Shown: in pieces, positions 9,117-17,750 of the stretch | How positions within the stretch are numbered: position 1 is the first letter of the stretch | How the letters are laid out: the number at the start of each line of letters is the position of its first letter | Assembly: GCF_014897675.1 (NCBI RefSeq) | Contig: NZ_JABUXU010000005.1 | Span: forward strand, 124,001 to 188,000 | DNA from: Advenella sp. FME57 | GTDB taxonomy: Bacteria; Pseudomonadota; Gammaproteobacteria; Burkholderiales; Burkholderiaceae_B | DNA length: 64,000 nucleotides | Reading direction: 5' to 3' | The notes under the pieces: model-generated | The model's database searches: none | Seen by the model: the letters and a program-made list of their open reading frames with translations, nothing else | Told to the model about the DNA's origin: nothing | Position numbers and translations under genes: made by a program

Positions 9117-9605
9117 TCAGGGGTTTCCGATTGGGCATTGCATCAACACGGCATGACCGGTCTGCGGACCCAGCGTATAGAGTGCAAAGCCCTGGCTGAC
9201 GTACAGCGCTTTGGCCGGCGCATTGCCATCGAGCACTTCAAGCGTTATTTTGCAGCAGCCCAGATTGCGTGCCAGCTGTTTAACGCGTGCCAGCAATTGC
9301 GTGCCGACCCCCTGGCCGCGGTACTTCGGCACCACGGCAAAATCGTGGATATTGAGCAGCGGCTTGCAGGCGAAGGTGGAAAACCCTTCAAAGCATAGCG
9401 CAATGCCGATCGGCTCCTGGCTGTCAAAGGCAAGTATTGTGTAGATATTGCTGCGTTTTTTGAGTGACGCTATCAAGTTCTTCTGAGTGTGGGCCGATAG
9501 CGGTTCGCCGCCGCCCATCGGGTCGGATGCATAGGCGTTAAGCACAGCCAGAACGGCATTGGCGTGTTCTGGATTTTCAAGATCCGCCGTAACAACGTCA
9601 TACAT
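9117..9605 (-). CDS. GNAT-family N-acetyltransferase
   Basis: A 162-residue acetyl-CoA-dependent acyltransferase. The acetyl-CoA pyrophosphate-binding motif A is VVPKYRGQGVGTQLL (R-G-Q-G-V-G), followed by motif B-like EVLDGNAPAKALYVSQGF. It is the last gene of the leftward oligopeptide-transporter operon, 18 bases after the stop of the binding-protein gene, so it may modify an amine or peptide brought in by that system. This link is inference from position only. Confidence 0.87.
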   Translation of the reverse strand: MYDVVTADLENPEHANAVLAVLNAYASDPMGGGEPLSAHTQKNLIASLKKRSNIYTILAFDSQEPIGIALCFEGFSTFACKPLLNIHDFAVVPKYRGQGVGTQLLARVKQLARNLGCCKITLEVLDGNAPAKALYVSQGFALYTLGPQTGHAVLMQCPIGNP

Positions 9606-9623
9606 GAAATCCCCCGTTTGCTT

Positions 9624-11207
9624 TTATTGGATATCCGCTGTTTTCAGGTCAATATAACCAACCGGGTGCCGCAGAATGCCTGTGACACCGGTTTTCTGCA
9701 TGAAGCCTTGATTGTAGAAGAACAATGGGAAAATAGGCATGTCTGCGAACAACACTTGTTGGGATTTTTGCAACAATTCCCATCTTCTGGCAGCGTCGGT
9801 TTCATTTCGGGCGGTCTTGATCAGCGTATCGTACTCGGCGTTGGACCAGCCGGTGCGGTTCATGCTTGAGCTGCTCACAAAACTTTCCAATGCATTGTAA
9901 GGATCGGCATAGTCGTTGGTAAATGAGCTGCGTGAAAACTGCAACTTGCCGCCGCGCTGCTGGGTATAAAACACCTTGCTTTCAATGGCCTGCAGACGCA
10001 CGTCTACGCCCAGGTTTTCCTTGAACATGGCTTGCAGCGCCTGCGCAATTTTGCGGTCATCAGGATTATTGATGTGGCTGAGCGTGACCGCTGGCAATGT
10101 CGTATATTTTTCGGTTTTCATGCCCTTTTTCAGTAATGCCTTGGCCTGGGCCGCATCGGTTTGGACAAAGCCGTTGCTGGTTTGGTAGAAGTCTTTGCCA
10201 TCGGGGCCGATGAACCCAGGGCTGACGAAGGCGTCGGCTGCCTTGCGGCCCTGTTTGACGACATAATCGACCATATCCTGCCGGTTGACGGCCAGGGCGA
10301 AAGCGCGCCGAATGTCGGCATTCTGAAACGGCGGCATCTTGGTATTGAAGCGATAGAAATACACGCCGGCCTGCGGCACAGTCATGTACTCGTCGCTGTC
10401 TTTTACTTTTTCGTAAAGGGCTGCCGGCAGTGGCGAGGGCGTGGCGTCCAGCTCACCGGTACGAAACATCTGGTAGCTGGTATTCAGGTCGTTGATCATG
10501 ACCCAATCGACGGCATCCAGCTTGACGGCATCCTTGTCCCAGTAGTTCGGGTTCTTTTCAAACCGCATGCTGCTGGCATGCTCCCATTCCCTGAGCATGA
10601 AGGGTCCGTTGCTCACATAACTGGCCGCTTCGGTGTGCCATTTGGGATTGGCCTGTGCCACCTTCTGATTGACGGGGGCAAAACCCGGGTTGGTCAGAAT
10701 GTTCAAAAACGACAGGCTGGGGGCATTGAGCGTGACCTGCAGGGTGTGCGGATCCAGTGCCCGAACGCCGAGCGCGTCAGATTGGGCTTTGCCTGCATTG
10801 AAGTCTTGTGCACCCACAATATCGTACAGCAAAAAGGCGGCTGGCGAGGCGGTCGCCGGCGTCAGCAATTGTGTCCAGCCGTAGACAAAGTCACCGGCTG
10901 TGACCGGCGAGCCGTCAGACCATTTGGCATTCTTGCGCAGATGAAATGTGTAGGTTTTCCCGTCTGCAGAGACATCCCATTTTTCTGCCGTGGCGGGGGC
11001 TGCATTATGTTTGGCGTCCAGGCGCACCAGGCCTTCCATCAAATTGTTCAGCGGTTCCCAGGAAATCAGATTCAGGCCAAGGGCTGGATTCAGCGAGGAG
11101 GGCTCTTCCACATTATTGAGGCGCAACACTTTTTCAGCGTGGGACAGGGTTGGCAGGGCGACGCCCAGCGCGGCGGTAAGCAGCGCCGCAGACAGCAGAT
11201 TTTTCAT
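9624..11207 (-). CDS. oppA: Oligopeptide ABC transporter substrate-binding protein (OppA-like)
   Basis: A 527-residue family-5 extracellular solute-binding protein. The start at 11207 is chosen because it gives a clean signal peptide (MKNLLSAALLTAALGVALPT, cleaved after SHA). The mature part has LNPALGLNLISWEPLNNLMEGL, WDVSADGKTYTFHLRKNAKWSDG and VTAGDFVYGW, all typical of OppA/MppA. Length matches OppA (about 540). It lies 103 bases downstream of the OppD-like ATPase in a leftward operon with two permeases and two ATPases. OppA-type proteins bind short peptides in the periplasm; the exact ligand is not shown. Confidence 0.9.
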   Translation of the reverse strand: MKNLLSAALLTAALGVALPTLSHAEKVLRLNNVEEPSSLNPALGLNLISWEPLNNLMEGLVRLDAKHNAAPATAEKWDVSADGKTYTFHLRKNAKWSDGSPVTAGDFVYGWTQLLTPATASPAAFLLYDIVGAQDFNAGKAQSDALGVRALDPHTLQVTLNAPSLSFLNILTNPGFAPVNQKVAQANPKWHTEAASYVSNGPFMLREWEHASSMRFEKNPNYWDKDAVKLDAVDWVMINDLNTSYQMFRTGELDATPSPLPAALYEKVKDSDEYMTVPQAGVYFYRFNTKMPPFQNADIRRAFALAVNRQDMVDYVVKQGRKAADAFVSPGFIGPDGKDFYQTSNGFVQTDAAQAKALLKKGMKTEKYTTLPAVTLSHINNPDDRKIAQALQAMFKENLGVDVRLQAIESKVFYTQQRGGKLQFSRSSFTNDYADPYNALESFVSSSSMNRTGWSNAEYDTLIKTARNETDAARRWELLQKSQQVLFADMPIFPLFFYNQGFMQKTGVTGILRHPVGYIDLKTADIQ

Positions 11208-11310
11208 GGCAATTTCCAAACAAGTGCTCCCTTGACGGGATCTAATGTATGCAAACATACCTGAAAATGCATGCGTCGTGGGCGCAAACGGGTTTGTCGA
11301 AACAACCGTA

Positions 11311-12378
11311 TCATCGTTTTCCGGTCGCCAGGGCGGTCTGCGGCGCGCGGGCGTCGTGCAGCCAGCAGCATACCGAACCCTGCGCAGGCAGGGCCGTCGC
11401 AGGCGGTGCGATCTGGCGGCAGACGTGCATGGCATGCCGGCAGCGTGCGGCGAACGCGCAGCCTGCGGGCGGGGCAAACAGATCTGGCGGCTGGCCGGCA
11501 ATGGCCTTCAGGCTGGCAGCCGGCATGTCCAGGCGCGGTACCGATGCCAGCAGCGCGCGGGTATACGGATGGGCAGGCTGGGCAAATAGCGCATGAACTT
11601 CTGCGGTTTCGACGCATTGGCCGGCATACATGACCGTGATCCTGTCGGCAATGCCGGCGACGACGCCCAGGTCATGCGTGATCAGGATGATGGCAATGCC
11701 GGTGCGCGCCTGGATATCCTTGAACAGGGCCAGAATCTGTGCCTGGATGGTGACATCCAGCGCCGTGGTGGGTTCGTCTGCAATCAGCAGGTCGGGATCG
11801 CACATCAATGCAATGGCAATCACGATACGCTGGCGCATGCCGCCGGAAAACGCATGCGGGAACTGTTTGAGCCGCTGCTGTGGGCTGGATATGCCCACCA
11901 GTTCAAGCATCTGGATGGCGCGCTCCCTGGCCTGAGCTGCCGTAAATTTCAAATGTCGTCGTACCCCTTCGGTTAGCTGCTCACCGATAGTGAGGGTGGG
12001 ATTGAGCGCCGTCATTGGGTCCTGGAAAATAAGGGCAATCCGTCTGCCCTGGATCTCACGCCATTGTGCCGGTTTCAGTGTGGTCAGTTCGCGCCCGTCA
12101 AAGGTGATGGCGCCGCCGGTAATCTGTGCCGTCGTGGCCGGCAACAGCCCCATGATGGCCTGGCTGGTGACCGATTTGCCGCTGCCCGATTCACCAACAA
12201 TGGCCAGGGTTTCGCCGCGTGCAACATGCAGGCAAACCTGGCGCAGCGCATGAACATGTCCGCCGTAGGTGCGAAAGCGTACCGAGAGATCGCGCACCGT
12301 CAGCAGCGGTTGCGCCTGGCCGGTGGCTGGCGGCACGGATGCATCCGTTCTGCCGATTGCAGTGTGTTCCATGCTCAT
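11311..12378 (-). CDS. oppD: Oligopeptide ABC transporter ATP-binding protein (OppD-like)
   Basis: A 355-residue ABC ATPase: Walker A GESGSGKS, signature FSGGMRQRI, Walker [14 protein letters not shown]-loop ITHDLGVV, and the C-terminal oligopeptide-transporter extension with [16 protein letters not shown] (four cysteines that in DppD/OppF-type ATPases can bind an Fe-S cluster). The start at 12378 overlaps the stop of the upstream permease gene (ATGA), so translation is coupled; an upstream in-frame extension to 12486 would run through the permease gene and is rejected. It powers peptide import with the OppF-like ATPase at 14254-15270. Confidence 0.92.
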   Translation of the reverse strand: MSMEHTAIGRTDASVPPATGQAQPLLTVRDLSVRFRTYGGHVHALRQVCLHVARGETLAIVGESGSGKSVTSQAIMGLLPATTAQITGGAITFDGRELTTLKPAQWREIQGRRIALIFQDPMTALNPTLTIGEQLTEGVRRHLKFTAAQARERAIQMLELVGISSPQQRLKQFPHAFSGGMRQRIVIAIALMCDPDLLIADEPTTALDVTIQAQILALFKDIQARTGIAIILITHDLGVVAGIADRITVMYAGQCVETAEVHALFAQPAHPYTRALLASVPRLDMPAASLKAIAGQPPDLFAPPAGCAFAARCRHAMHVCRQIAPPATALPAQGSVCCWLHDARAPQTALATGKR

Positions 12379-13328
12379 TTGTTTTGCCCCAGTCGCGGAT
12401 CCAGCGCATCCTGCAGCCCGTCGCCCACCACGTTGAAAGCGAACATGGTCAGGGATATGAAAAGGGCGGGGAAAAACAGTTGCCACCAGTCACCCGAGAG
12501 AATGACGCCCAGCGCATCGTTGGCCATGACACCCCAACTGGCATAGGGCGCTTGCACGCCCAGCCCCAGGAAACTGAGAAAGGCTTCGGCGAAAATGGCG
12601 GTGGGGACGGTTAACGTCATCTGCACCAGAATCGGCCCCATGGCATTGGGCAGCAGATGGCGACGAATGATATGCGCCGTGCCAGCGCCGAAAGAGCGGG
12701 CGGCGGTCACATACTCCTGGTTTTTCAACTGTAATACCTGGCCGCGCACCAGTCGCGCCATGCTGATCCAGCCGGTAATGGTAAGCGCGATAATGATGGT
12801 GAGCAGGCTGGGTCCCATGACCACCATCAGCAAAATCACCACCAGCAGATAGGGCAGTCCATAGAGCACTTCCAGTACGCGCATCATGAAGATATCTGTC
12901 TTGCCGCCTTTGTAGCCGCTATAGCCGCCGTAGGTTACCCCGATCACAAAATCGATCAGCGCTGCCATGAAGCCGACGAACAATGAAATACGTGCTCCGT
13001 ACCAGGTTCGGACGAAAATATCGCGGCCCAGATCATCGGTGCCGAACCAGTGCAGCGATGACGGTGACATGTTCTGGCTTTTTAGGTCCTGCGCGATAAC
13101 TGACCAGTCCGATAGCATGGGGGCGAGTGCCGCCATGATAATCAGCAAGATCAGAAATACCAGCCCGACAAGGGCGGCAGGATTGCTGCGCAGGCGCCAC
13201 CACGCATTGCGCCAGTAGGAGACCGAAGGGCGCAAGACATGCGCCACCGCTTGTGGGTCGGGCGGGGCCGCCTCGAACATGTCGTCGGTAATGACCGGCG
13301 CCTCTTGCGATGTCGCGTGATTGTTCAT
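12375..13328 (-). CDS. oppC: Oligopeptide ABC transporter permease (OppC-like)
   Basis: A 317-residue inner-membrane permease with an N-terminal cytoplasmic tail, a first helix ALVGLVFLILLIIMAALAPML, the periplasmic motif HWFGTDDLGRDIF typical of OppC/DppC, and further helices. The EAA motif region is ITGWISMARLVRGQVLQLKN and EYVTAARSFGAGTAHIIRRH. Its start and stop both overlap neighbouring genes by 4 bases (ATGA), showing tight coupling with the OppB- and OppD-like genes. Confidence 0.92.
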   Translation of the reverse strand: MNNHATSQEAPVITDDMFEAAPPDPQAVAHVLRPSVSYWRNAWWRLRSNPAALVGLVFLILLIIMAALAPMLSDWSVIAQDLKSQNMSPSSLHWFGTDDLGRDIFVRTWYGARISLFVGFMAALIDFVIGVTYGGYSGYKGGKTDIFMMRVLEVLYGLPYLLVVILLMVVMGPSLLTIIIALTITGWISMARLVRGQVLQLKNQEYVTAARSFGAGTAHIIRRHLLPNAMGPILVQMTLTVPTAIFAEAFLSFLGLGVQAPYASWGVMANDALGVILSGDWWQLFFPALFISLTMFAFNVVGDGLQDALDPRLGQNK

Positions 13329-14257
13329 GACTGCCCCTTGCGGTGAAGCGCAATGCGCGGGTCAAGCAGACCGTAGGCAATGTCGACCAGAAACAGCATG
13401 AAGACTAGAATGGCGCTGTAGAACACGGTTGTTCCCATGATGACCGGATAGTCGCGGGTGCTGATGGAATCGACGAAATACCGACCCATGCCGGGAATGG
13501 CAAAGATTTTTTCAATCACGAATGTGCCCGTCAGAATGGACGCTGCCAGCGTCCCGAGCAGTGTCACCACCGGCAGCAGGGCGTTGCGCAGGCCATGCCT
13601 GACCACGATGCGCCACGGTGAAAGGCCCTTTGCGCGTGCCATCGTCATATAATCCTGGGTTAGTACATCGAGCATGCTGGAGCGGGTGATGCGAGCCAGG
13701 ATGGCCATGGGCGTGACGGCCAGGGCAATCACCGGCAGCACCTTGTGCCACGGGGTACGCCAGGTGGCCGCAGGAAACCAGCCCAGGCCCACCGAGAGCT
13801 CCTGTATGAGCAATGTCGCCAGCACAAAGTTGGGAATGGAAATGCCAACCACCGCCACGGCCATGACCGCACGGTCGATCAGCCGGTTATGCCGCAATGC
13901 CGCTACCGTACCAGCGCCTATGCCGGACAGGGTCGCAACCACAAGTGCAATCAGACCCAGCTCAAACGACACCGGAAACCCACGGCCCAATAGTGTATTG
14001 ACTGAGGTATCCGGATTGGAAATGGAAGGGCCATAGTCGAATGTGATAATGGCTTTCAGGTAATGCAGGTATTGCACCGGCAGCGACTGGTCCAGCTTGT
14101 AGAAGGCTCGCAGGTTGTCCTGCACCGCCGCGCTGGTCTGTCGTTCCTGATCGAAGGGGGTGCCGGGAATCAAATGCATCAGCACGAAGGTGAGCGTGGC
14201 GATAATGAAAATGGTGCCCAGCATCAGCGCAAACCGCTGCAGAATATATTTTTTCAT
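13325..14257 (-). CDS. oppB: Oligopeptide ABC transporter permease (OppB-like)
   Basis: A 310-residue permease starting [20 protein letters not shown], the standard OppB/DppB N-terminal helix, with the LIPGTPFD motif, LGLIALVVATLSGIGAGTVA, and the EAA loop ARITRSSMLDVLTQDYMTMA followed by RAKGLSPWRIVVRHGLRNAL. The start at 14257 overlaps the stop of the OppF-like gene (ATGA). An in-frame extension to 14323 would overlap that gene by 70 bases and is not needed. Confidence 0.92.
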   Translation of the reverse strand: MKKYILQRFALMLGTIFIIATLTFVLMHLIPGTPFDQERQTSAAVQDNLRAFYKLDQSLPVQYLHYLKAIITFDYGPSISNPDTSVNTLLGRGFPVSFELGLIALVVATLSGIGAGTVAALRHNRLIDRAVMAVAVVGISIPNFVLATLLIQELSVGLGWFPAATWRTPWHKVLPVIALAVTPMAILARITRSSMLDVLTQDYMTMARAKGLSPWRIVVRHGLRNALLPVVTLLGTLAASILTGTFVIEKIFAIPGMGRYFVDSISTRDYPVIMGTTVFYSAILVFMLFLVDIAYGLLDPRIALHRKGQS

Positions 14258-15270
14258 GGACGCGATCCTTCGGTATCCAGCGCATGGCAGGCGGCAAAGT
14301 GTCCCGCAGCGTGCTCGCGCCACACAGGAACCTCGCTCTGGCAGACCGCCATGGCCTTGGGGCAGCGTGACTTGAAAGCGCAGCCGGTGGTGGGCGCCAG
14401 CGGACTGGGCAATTCGCCATGAAGAACCTGGCCGGTTCGCTGGCGCTGTATTTGTGGATCGGGAACCGGAATTGCCGACAGCAAGGCCTGGGTATAGGGG
14501 TGTAGCGGGTTGTGATAGAGTTCGTGGCTGCCGGCCAGCTCGGCCATGTAGCCCATATACATGACGCCCACCCGGTCCGAGATGTATTGGACCATGGAAA
14601 GGTCATGGGCAATAAACAGAAAGGTCAGTTTGCGTTCCCGTTGCAGGCGCTGCAGCAACTGCACGATCTGCGCCTGGATGGAGACATCCAGTGCGGAAAT
14701 GGGCTCGTCGGCAACAATAAATGCCGGTTCCAGCGCCAGAGCACGGGCGATGCCGATACGCTGGCGCTGGCCGCCGGAAAACTCATGCGGATAACGTCGG
14801 GCAAACGAGGCGTTCAATCCGACTTCTTCAAGTAGCATGCTGACCCGCTGCGCCTTTTCCCTGGGGTTCCGGTACAGCCCGTGGATATCCAGCGGTTCGG
14901 CAATCAGGTCAAACACGCTCGCACGGGGGTTCAGGCTGGCATAGGGGTCCTGGAATATCATCTGCATGTCGCGCAGCAGCTTGCGGCGCGCATGGCCCTT
15001 GACTTCATGAATGTTCTGGCCGCGAAAGGTAACGTGACCCTCTGTCGGATCGTAAAGACCCAGCACGCTGCGGCCTGTCGTGGATTTGCCGCAACCGGAT
15101 TCGCCCACCAGCCCCAGCGTTTCGCCTTCGTGGATATCGAAGGACACGCCATTGACGGCGTATACACATTGCTGCCTGCCCAGATCGAAGTGTTTTTTCA
15201 GATTGTGCACCGACACCAGCACCGGACGGTCGGTGCTGATACAGGCAGGGTGGGTGGGCGCAGTAGTCAT
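14254..15270 (-). CDS. oppF: Oligopeptide ABC transporter ATP-binding protein (OppF-like), first gene of operon
   Basis: A 338-residue ABC ATPase: [20 protein letters not shown], Walker [10 protein letters not shown]-loop [13 protein letters not shown] (this DPYASLNPR form is typical of OppF/DppF), signature FSGGQRQRI, Walker [13 protein letters not shown] and a C-terminal [14 protein letters not shown] cysteine motif. It is the promoter-proximal gene of the leftward operon. A short 7-bp hairpin (TGCCGGC/GCCGGCA) lies at 15287-15304 in its leader. No strong ribosome-binding site precedes the ATG. Confidence 0.92.
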   Translation of the reverse strand: MTTAPTHPACISTDRPVLVSVHNLKKHFDLGRQQCVYAVNGVSFDIHEGETLGLVGESGCGKSTTGRSVLGLYDPTEGHVTFRGQNIHEVKGHARRKLLRDMQMIFQDPYASLNPRASVFDLIAEPLDIHGLYRNPREKAQRVSMLLEEVGLNASFARRYPHEFSGGQRQRIGIARALALEPAFIVADEPISALDVSIQAQIVQLLQRLQRERKLTFLFIAHDLSMVQYISDRVGVMYMGYMAELAGSHELYHNPLHPYTQALLSAIPVPDPQIQRQRTGQVLHGELPSPLAPTTGCAFKSRCPKAMAVCQSEVPVWREHAAGHFAACHALDTEGSRP

Positions 15271-15429
15271 TCGCTAATAAAAGAGTGCCGGCACAGGCCG
15301 GCATCGTATTGGTTTGTATTGGTGTCAGTGTCGATATTATATGCAAAGCGTTGGCGGGGATATTGCAGTTAGCCCTGATGCTATGATGTGAGCGGTATTT
15401 TTAGGGTTTTCTACAATGGTTTTTCTGCA

Positions 15430-16209
15430 ATGGCAATAGGTCCTTTTTTCTTTGCACCCATGGTGCTTGCGGTTATGGCGGGTGTAATTGCGCTGCTGGC
15501 CGGCTGTGCGGTGCTCACCCGGCGAGTCAGCCCGCAATTTGATCGCTGGCCCTGGCTGGCGATGCTGATGGTGTTGGCCAGTGCCCGGCTGGGTTTTGTC
15601 ATTCGCCATTGGGACAGTTTTCTGAGCGAGCCCTGGCGCATCTTTTATTTCTGGCAGGGTGGCTTTGACATTGGTTGGGCGATCGCTGCTGCGGCGGTAT
15701 CGCTGCTGCTGTTGCAGGGCTGGCGCCTGCGTGCGCTTGGCGGCGCGCTGCTTGGCCTGGTGGCGGCTTTGATGGCCTCGCTGGCGCTGCTGGTGCCCGG
15801 CCCGCTTGCCCAGCCCTTGCCGGCCATGGCGCTGCCGGACATGAACGGCCAAATGCACCAACTGAAGGATCTGAGCGACAAGAAAGTGGTCATCAACCTT
15901 TGGGCGACCTGGTGTGGCCCTTGCCGTCGCGAAATGCCCATGCTTGAGCAGGCGGCTCGGCAGAACCCCGATGTGCGGTTTTTGTTCGTGAATCAGGGAG
16001 AGTCGGCTGCCACGATTGAGAATTATTTGCGGCAGGAGGGACTGGATCTGAGCCAATGGATTCGACTGGATCCCAACTCCACCATGTCGGCGCAGTTTCA
16101 GACGCGAGGTTTGCCAACAACGCTGTTCTTTAATGGCAATGCATTGCGGCGCACCCAGGTGGGCGAGATCAGTCGCGAAATGCTGAGCGAGAAACTGGAC
16201 GGTCTGTAG
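15430..16209 (+). CDS. Membrane-anchored TlpA-like thioredoxin-fold protein
   Basis: About 259 residues. The N-terminal half is hydrophobic with about four membrane segments (FAPMVLAVMAGVIALLAGCA, WPWLAMLMVLASARLGFVI, IGWAIAAAAVSLLLLQ, LGGALLGLVAALMASLALL). The segment RLGFVIRHWDSFLSEPWRIF resembles the prolipoprotein diacylglyceryl transferase N-terminal fold. The C-terminal half is a TlpA/ResA thioredoxin domain with VVINLWATWCGPCRREMPML (CGPC active site) and the cis-Pro loop TRGLPTTLFF. It probably acts as a periplasmic disulfide reductase. A GTG at 15388 would add 14 residues; the ATG at 15430 is preferred because the first membrane segment starts just after it. Confidence 0.82.
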   Translation: MAIGPFFFAPMVLAVMAGVIALLAGCAVLTRRVSPQFDRWPWLAMLMVLASARLGFVIRHWDSFLSEPWRIFYFWQGGFDIGWAIAAAAVSLLLLQGWRLRALGGALLGLVAALMASLALLVPGPLAQPLPAMALPDMNGQMHQLKDLSDKKVVINLWATWCGPCRREMPMLEQAARQNPDVRFLFVNQGESAATIENYLRQEGLDLSQWIRLDPNSTMSAQFQTRGLPTTLFFNGNALRRTQVGEISREMLSEKLDGL

Positions 16210-16567
16210 TGTCAGATGTCTGGCGTATTGCGGCCGTCTCGCGTATGTGACCGATTAATTCTGGTGGCCGGTTGGCGTCCTGCTTAAGCTATTGCCGGTT
16301 TCCGTGTCCTTCCCGATGATATCGCTTCGGTCTAGCGGTTATCAGCACATTTGTATAGATATCAATTCCAAGGTCGTTCACATCAAGCTTTACACGACCA
16401 AAATTCCCACGTCTTCTGCTGACATGCGCAATGACAAGGTATTACCGTTCTATAAACAGTACGGCCCGCTGGTATTAGTACGGCCTACTGGTATTGCATA
16501 TTCCGACTGCGTGGCGCCCGCAGTTCTGCGAATGAGTCGATGACCATGATCATCAGCTGTCTATGAA
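16210..16567 (+). other. AT-richer intergenic stretch with no recognised gene, boundary of an accessory patch
   Basis: No reading frame here looks like a known protein. It contains a tandem 19-bp duplication (see the separate repeat) and leads directly into a truncated transposase remnant. The composition is visibly less G+C-rich than the genes on the left. It is best read as debris from earlier insertions. Confidence 0.5.
16458..16495. repeat. Tandem repeat, 2 x 19 bp
   Basis: AGTACGGCCCGCTGGTATT is followed immediately by AGTACGGCCTACTGGTATT; 17 of 19 bases agree. Possibly a slippage duplication in non-coding debris. Confidence 0.8.
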
Positions 16568-16849
16568 GGCAATGGCATTCATCATACTAAAACCAAAGCC
16601 ATATCTCCACAGACAAAGGGCCTTTGTGCATGCTTGTACAAAACCATTTTTCTGGAGTTTTATTAGATCGTGTGTAGAAAGACGCTATACAGTAATCTGG
16701 CGTCCTGGCAGAAAGATCTGGACGTTTGGCTGGATTTTTATAACAATGAGCGGACTCATCAAGACAAAATGTGCTGCGGCAGAACGCCGATGCAGACTTT
16801 GCTTGAGCGTTTAGCGGTTTGGGAACCGAAGGATGTGAACCAAATCTAA
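16568..16849 (+). pseudogene. Remnant of IS481/IS3-type transposase, C-terminal end
   Basis: The frame starting at 16568 reads GNGIHHTKTKAISPQTKGLC, then KTIFLEFY, a TAG stop at 16664-16666, and continues KTLYSNLASWQKDLDVWLDF, YNNERTHQDKMCCGRTPMQT and LLERLAVWEPKDVNQI before TAA at 16847-16849. This is the C-terminal end of the DDE integrase core found in IS481-like transposases (H-T-x-T-K-x-x-S-P-Q-T-x-G, then Y-N-N-E-R-x-H-Q). The catalytic N-terminal part is absent and the remaining frame has one in-frame stop, so the element is dead. No terminal inverted repeats were identified. Confidence 0.8.
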
Positions 16850-16928
16850 TCCGACTGACGCCGTGTGGAAAGCGGGCATCTGTCAGATCATGTTTTAGCC
16901 AATACAATTATTACATAACGGAGATCAT

Positions 16929-17345
16929 ATGAAAATATTCCTGTCGCTTTTTGTTGCGCCCATTTTCCTCGCAGGGTGCGTTTCATCCGAGGAAATACGT
17001 GTACGCGAATTGACCGCCGATAGAATAGGCTGCGAAAAAGCAGGATATGTACCAGATACCGCGGGGATGATCGAATGCATACGAGGGAGCAACATTCGGC
17101 GGCAAATAGAAAAGGATAAATCCGATAGGGACCATCGTGAATTCATGAATAGGCATCATAGAACATCAAACCAGCACAGTGCTCGCTCTATGAACCCAGG
17201 AAACTTGCCCTCCAGCGATCGGCGAGCATCAGATAGGCAGATGCGTCCTGCTCGTCCGATGAAGTGTGAGTCTGTAGTGACAAAATCCACTCAGGCTGAT
17301 GGAACCCAAGTGACCCGCACTCGACAAAATTGTGCCTCTTCATAA
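16929..17345 (+). CDS. Small lipoprotein of unknown function
   Basis: A 138-residue protein with a lipoprotein signal peptide (MKIFLSLFVAPIFLAGC, lipobox LAGC, Cys17). The mature part has RIGCEKAGYVPDTAGMIECI, with two cysteines, then a polar, Arg/His/Ser-rich linker and a C-terminal CESVVTKSTQADGTQVTRTR followed by QNC, a pattern reminiscent of small periplasmic proteins with a short basic C-terminal motif. GGAG is well placed before the ATG. It sits between remnants of two different insertion sequences, just upstream of an autotransporter. No function can be assigned. Confidence 0.72.
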   Translation: MKIFLSLFVAPIFLAGCVSSEEIRVRELTADRIGCEKAGYVPDTAGMIECIRGSNIRRQIEKDKSDRDHREFMNRHHRTSNQHSARSMNPGNLPSSDRRASDRQMRPARPMKCESVVTKSTQADGTQVTRTRQNCASS

Positions 17346-17400
17346 TCCTGACTGACAACAGCATACATGGATGCATGTAGTTCCGTTGGAATCGCTCAAC

Positions 17401-17600
17401 GGAACCGACATTACCCGTGCCCTGAACGATAGCCTGAAACGCTGGGTTGCCCTGACACGTTATCTGGGGGGCGCGCCGCCATTGATGACAATCGTAATGA
17501 TGCCTGTCCGACCCATTGTGCCGGACCGGAAAAACGGGCTCTTCTATACGCGCCGGAATCTGAGCCGCCGCCGTTTTGGGCTGATTGAATCGGCTAGCGA
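17401..17600 (+). pseudogene. Remnant of IS66-family transposase (TnpC C-terminal part)
   Basis: Translation in the frame of 17401 gives DITRALNDSLKRWVALTRYL, then GGAPPL and VRPIVPDRKNGLF. Intact IS66 transposases carry A-L-x-Y-S-L-K-R-W-x-A-L-T-R-Y-L-x-D-G-x-L-P, then V/I-E-N-x-I-R-P-I-x-x-G-R-K-N-W-L-F. The order and spacing agree but the acidic catalytic Glu-Asn region is replaced by MTIVMMP and the sequence diverges after NGLF, so this is a decayed fragment. It lies immediately before the autotransporter gene. Confidence 0.7.
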
Positions 17601-17750
17601 GACGCGGGCTACTGCTGTGAAAATGAAACCTGAATGATACCATTTGTTGCAAATGCGTTGGGATGTTACTTATGTGTACGTGGTACGGTGGGCGTCAGAT
17701 ATCCGTCGTCCGGGCTCAATTTCCTTTCTTGGTCGGAGATTATAAAAAAC

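Noticed and set aside
10161-11264. Long open frame on the plus strand opposite oppA
   Set aside because: Antisense shadow of the binding-protein gene without start signal or recognisable domain.
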